From an uncultured Bacilli bacterium (GTDB lineage Bacteria > Bacillota_I > Bacilli_A > RF39 > UBA660), in contig CANRGI010000049.1 of NCBI GenBank assembly GCA_947630095.1, positions 1 through 8,367 on the forward strand: a stretch of 8,367 bases of DNA, read 5' to 3'. The position numbers and the translations under genes are program-made. The notes under the pieces were generated by a model that did not search any database, was not told where the DNA came from, and saw nothing but the letters and a program-made list of their open reading frames with translations. Below are positions 6,339-8,367 of the stretch, piece by piece (positions within the stretch are counted from its first letter, which is position 1; each line of letters opens with the position of its first letter).

Positions 6339-6377
6339 TTTTCCTCCTAACTATCATTATTTTTAATGTCTGTTTCG

Positions 6378-6444
6378 CCGTTTTGGTGATATGCCAACAC
6401 TTTTTTTACCATTTTTTAACTTTTTTCTTCCATTTTGGTGATTT
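6378..6444. promoter_or_regulatory. Candidate operator repeats between divergent genes
   Basis: CCGTTTTGGTGATAT (6378-6392) recurs as CCATTTTGGTGATTT (6430-6444), 13 of 15 bases alike and 52 bp apart, about five helical turns. The first copy is also half of an imperfect inverted repeat, GTTTTGG (6380-6386) with CCAACAC (6394-6400). The second overlaps the -35/-10 spacer of the repressor promoter. This is where the S24 repressor and the Cro-like protein would be expected to bind. Confidence 0.5.
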
Positions 6445-6447
6445 ATG

Positions 6448-6456
6448 TGATATTAT
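6448..6456 (+). promoter_or_regulatory. Extended -10 promoter of the S24 repressor operon
   Basis: TGA followed by TATTAT (6451-6456) fits an extended -10. The -35 is poor (TTCCAT at 6428-6433, 17-bp spacing), common for promoters with the TGn element. The start near 6463 leaves a leader of about 18 nt with GGGGAGG. The operator-like repeat at 6430-6444 covers the spacer, consistent with autorepression. Confidence 0.45.
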
Positions 6457-6480
6457 ATTTACAGAAAGGGGAGGTATACA

Positions 6481-7140
6481 ATGGACATAAATAAATATAT
6501 TGGAAGTAAAATAAGGGAATTTAGAGAAAGAAAAAATTTAACTCAAGAAGATATCGCCGATTATTTAGAAACTACTGCACAAACAGTTTCAAGATATGAA
6601 ATTGGTGATAGAAAAACTAATCAAGATGTTTTATTTAAACTCGCAGAATATTTTAAAGTTTCTATTAACGACTTTTTTCCACCTTTAAATTTTGACAATG
6701 CTATACCTATAAATATTTCAAATGATACAGTACAAATACCTGTACTAGGTACTATTAAAGCCGGAATACCTATTGAAGCACAAGAAGATATATTAGAATA
6801 TATAGAAATACCAAAACAATGGACTAAAGGCGGAAGAAGTTTCTATGGGCTTAAAATTAGTGGTGATAGTATGTTCCCTAAATATAGTGAAAAAGATATT
6901 GTTATATTTGAACAAACTAACGACTACTCTATTGCTAATAATAAAGACTGTGCTGTTATGGTAAATGGTTTTGACGCTACTTTTAAAAATGTAACTATAA
7001 GTGAAAACGGTATTATGCTGATACCACTTAATCCTAATAATCAGGACAATTACTTACCTACATTTTATAACAAAGAGCAAATAGAAAGTTTGCCTGTTAA
7101 AATCATTGGTATTGCTAGAGAAAAGAGGACAAGATTGTAA
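6481..7140 (+). CDS. XRE-family repressor with S24 (LexA/CI-like) autocleavage domain
   Basis: 219 residues; GGAGG lies 6 nt before the ATG. Residues 7-66 are an XRE helix-turn-helix (IREFRERKNLTQEDIADYLE, then TTAQTVSRYEIGDRK). A short linker leads to a LexA-like peptidase S24 domain (about 85-215). The Ala94-Gly95 pair in GTIKAGIPIEA is the expected self-cleavage site, Ser130 in SGDSMFPKY is the nucleophile, and Lys169 in DATFKN is the general-base lysine. All three elements are present, so RecA-stimulated self-cleavage after DNA damage is the likely control, as in phage CI and LexA. It is divergent from a Cro-like gene and followed after 13 bp by the RhuM-Fic gene, suggesting it represses both sides of a mobile-element switch. 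Being a phage or conjugative-element repressor is more likely than being the host LexA. Confidence 0.93.
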   Translation: MDINKYIGSKIREFRERKNLTQEDIADYLETTAQTVSRYEIGDRKTNQDVLFKLAEYFKVSINDFFPPLNFDNAIPINISNDTVQIPVLGTIKAGIPIEAQEDILEYIEIPKQWTKGGRSFYGLKISGDSMFPKYSEKDIVIFEQTNDYSIANNKDCAVMVNGFDATFKNVTISENGIMLIPLNPNNQDNYLPTFYNKEQIESLPVKIIGIAREKRTRL

Positions 7141-7153
7141 AGGAAGTGAAAAA

Positions 7154-8110
7154 ATGGAAAATGAAATAATATTATTTGAAAATCAAAATGTAAAATTAGA
7201 AGTAAATATGAAAGATGAGACTGTGTGGCTTTCATTAGAACAAATGGCTAAATTGTTTGATAGAGATAGAACGGTTATAACAAGACACATCAATAATATT
7301 TTTAAAGATGTTGAGTTAGATAAAAATGAGGTATGTGTAAAATTTGCACATACCACTCAACATGGGGCATTATCTGATAAAACCCAAACTAGAGATTTAG
7401 ATTACTATAATCTCGATATGATTATAAGTGTTGGTTATAGAGTTAAATCTAAAAATGGTATTATATTTAGAAAATGGGCAACTAAAGTATTGAAAGATTA
7501 TATGATTAAAGGCTATGCTGTTAATCAAAAGAGATTAGAATATTTGGAAAAAACTGTTAAATTAATAGATATTGCTAATAGAAGTAATGATAGACTTACT
7601 GGTGATGAAACAAAAGAAATATTAAATATTATTAATGAATATACTAAAGCACTTAATTTACTAGATGATTACGACCATAAAACATTAAAGAAAACAAATG
7701 GAAAAAAGAGTAAAAAAATAATTACTTATGAAGAATGTATAAATGTTATAGATAAATTAAGATTTAATAACGAAAGTAGTTTGTTTGCTTTAGAAAGAAA
7801 TAATAGTTTTAAGTCTATAATAAACAATATATATCAATCTTTTGATGGCAGAGATGTTTACCCTACTATTGAAGAAAAAGCCGCTAATTTACTATATTTA
7901 ACGGTTAAAAATCACGCTTTTATTGATGGTAACAAAAGAATCGCTGCTACTATATTTATTTACTTTTTACAAGTTAATGAAATACTATATAAAGATGATA
8001 AACAAATTATAGACAATAATACTCTTACATCAATTACTTTATTAATCGCGGAAAGTAATCCTAAAGAAAAAGAAATTATGATAGATTTAATTATGAATTT
8101 AATGAGTTAA
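7154..8110 (+). CDS. RhuM-family protein fused to a Fic/Doc domain
   Basis: 318 residues. The ATG at 7154 has AAAGGAAG about 7 nt upstream; an in-frame ATG at 7106 lies inside the repressor gene and is rejected. Residues 1-125 are a RhuM domain (VWLSLEQMAKLF, DRDRTVITRHINNIF, DLDYYNLDMIISVGYRV, FRKWATKVL), which looks DNA-binding at its N-terminus. A helical linker (about 126-190) joins a C-terminal Fic/Doc domain. Its active-site motif is HAFIDGNKR (254-262), close to the Doc-type HxFxxGNKR rather than the classic AMPylase HPFxxGNGR. Fic/Doc enzymes transfer AMP, other nucleotides or phosphate to target proteins and often act as toxins. No dedicated Phd-type antitoxin gene is adjacent. The inhibitory (S/T)xxxE(G/N) helix was not found convincingly. 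It shares an operon with the S24 repressor. RhuM-Fic fusions are a known combination; the target here is unknown. Confidence 0.9.
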   Translation: MENEIILFENQNVKLEVNMKDETVWLSLEQMAKLFDRDRTVITRHINNIFKDVELDKNEVCVKFAHTTQHGALSDKTQTRDLDYYNLDMIISVGYRVKSKNGIIFRKWATKVLKDYMIKGYAVNQKRLEYLEKTVKLIDIANRSNDRLTGDETKEILNIINEYTKALNLLDDYDHKTLKKTNGKKSKKIITYEECINVIDKLRFNNESSLFALERNNSFKSIINNIYQSFDGRDVYPTIEEKAANLLYLTVKNHAFIDGNKRIAATIFIYFLQVNEILYKDDKQIIDNNTLTSITLLIAESNPKEKEIMIDLIMNLMS

Positions 8111-8126
8111 TTATTTATTTAGATAC

Positions 8127-8234
8127 AAAAAAATATGTGAGTTTTCCCCCGACTAGAGGAACCCACAAGTCAATGCTTGCTGGAAATGCATTAAGCAATT
8201 TCCCTCCAGTTATTCGGCGAACTACTCACTCACT
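8127..8234 (-). ncRNA. Unassigned structured small RNA, about 108 nt
   Basis: A near-perfect promoter fires leftwards at about 8234, and a U-tract (T7 on the - strand, 8133-8127) closes the unit. The RNA ends pair: GUGAGU (8229-8224) with ACUCAC (8142-8137). Further inward pairing gives UUC/GAA, CCGA/UCGG and CUGGAGGGAA/UUCCUCUAG (one G bulge, one G-U), about 22 bp of rod-like stem with a 5'-side AUAA bulge. The apical part has hairpins GGAAAUUGC/GCAUUUCC (one bulge) and CAAG/CUUG. There is no downstream gene on the same strand within reach, so a riboswitch is unlikely. It lacks the SRP GGAAGGAAGCAGC and is too short for 6S RNA. Its 3' end stops 16 bp from the convergent RhuM-Fic stop. Confidence 0.7.
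8129..8181 (-). terminator. 3' end of the small RNA with alternative terminator pairing
   Basis: On the - strand GTGGGTT can pair with AACTCAC (7 bp with one G-T), enclosing a C/G-rich loop, directly before ATATTTTTTT. This competes with the long-range closing stem GUGAGU/ACUCAC, so the 3' ACUCAC arm may first terminate transcription and then refold. Confidence 0.5.
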
Positions 8235-8240
8235 GACTAA

Positions 8241-8269
8241 ATACTATCATAATTAATAATATTTGTCAA
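8241..8269 (-). promoter_or_regulatory. Strong promoter of the small RNA
   Basis: On the - strand, a consensus -35 TTGACA (8269-8264), a 17-bp spacer ending in TGA and a -10 TAGTAT (8246-8241). This is the best promoter in the window and points to an abundant transcript starting near 8234. Confidence 0.85.
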
Positions 8270-8331
8270 TTCTAGTATATTCAATTTAAACAAATTTATG
8301 CGTAAAATAACGAAAAAAATTTCAGTGAGTC

Positions 8332-8348
8332 CGTGACAAATTGTCACG
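8332..8348. repeat. 17-bp perfect palindrome near the window end
   Basis: CGTGACAA, a central A, and TTGTCACG form an 8+1+8 perfect inverted repeat about 63 bp upstream of the small-RNA -35. It could be a dimeric regulator site or a small hairpin at the end of a gene beyond the window. No T-run follows it immediately on either strand. Confidence 0.6.
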
Positions 8349-8367
8349 AAATGTTAATCATTTTCTC

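Noticed and set aside
7106..7153. Upstream in-frame start for the RhuM-Fic protein
   Set aside because: It lies inside the repressor gene without a ribosome site, while the ATG at 7154 has AAAGGAAG and begins at the usual RhuM N-terminus.
7330..7354. 8-bp perfect inverted repeat GGTATGTG/CACATACC
   Set aside because: It is inside the RhuM coding region, encoding the conserved EVCVKFAHTT segment; most likely chance or a minor mRNA fold.
8127..8234. SRP RNA, 6S RNA, tmRNA or a riboswitch
   Set aside because: The SRP tetraloop region and tmRNA ends are absent, the length is too short for 6S RNA, and no gene follows on the same strand.
1..8367. Non-standard genetic code with TGA as Trp
   Set aside because: No gene here ends in TGA, but Trp is encoded by TGG and no frame needs TGA read as sense; too few stop codons to conclude.
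1..8367. CRISPR array or tRNA/rRNA genes
   Set aside because: No regularly spaced direct repeats and no cloverleaf or rRNA signature seen on reading both strands.

Overview
The window is AT-rich DNA with strong Shine-Dalgarno sites, class B-type sortases, cell-wall-anchored surface proteins and TGG-encoded Trp. This points to a low-GC Bacillota bacterium, plausibly an uncultured gut Bacilli/Mollicutes-related or Clostridia-like lineage. The lineage is inferred from composition and gene families only.

Left part (1-5317): two copies of a two-gene cell-surface cassette. Each copy is a class B-like sortase on the + strand, convergent with a secreted beta-helix-like surface protein on the - strand. 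Sortase 1 (truncated by the window start) faces substrate 1, which carries an NPNTN sorting motif. Sortase 2 faces substrate 2, which carries SPQTG. The sortases are about two-thirds identical over the catalytic domain, and the two surface proteins are paralogues. Each convergent gap holds two back-to-back terminators, and each surface-protein gene has a near-consensus promoter with a hairpin close to the predicted mRNA 5' end. In both sortases a Lys occupies the position expected for the catalytic Arg.

Middle part (5318-5923): a small gene resembling the N-terminus of a broken transposase. An 11-bp inverted repeat flanks its -10 box, with one arm reaching from the Shine-Dalgarno to the base before the start codon. 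A degenerate tract with stops in the reading frame follows.

Right part (5924-8110): a phage- or element-style switch. A LexA/CI-like S24 repressor (+) is transcribed divergently from a frameshifted small gene and a Cro-like HTH gene (-), with repeated operator-like motifs between them. Downstream of the repressor, in the same apparent operon, is a RhuM-Fic/Doc fusion protein. An autocleavable repressor leading into a Fic enzyme suggests DNA-damage control of that enzyme.

Right edge (8111-8367): no protein gene. It holds a likely unassigned small RNA of about 108 nt on the - strand, with a consensus extended promoter (TTGACA, 17 bp, TAGTAT), a rod-like fold with paired ends and a U-tract. A 17-bp perfect palindrome lies upstream of it, near the window end.
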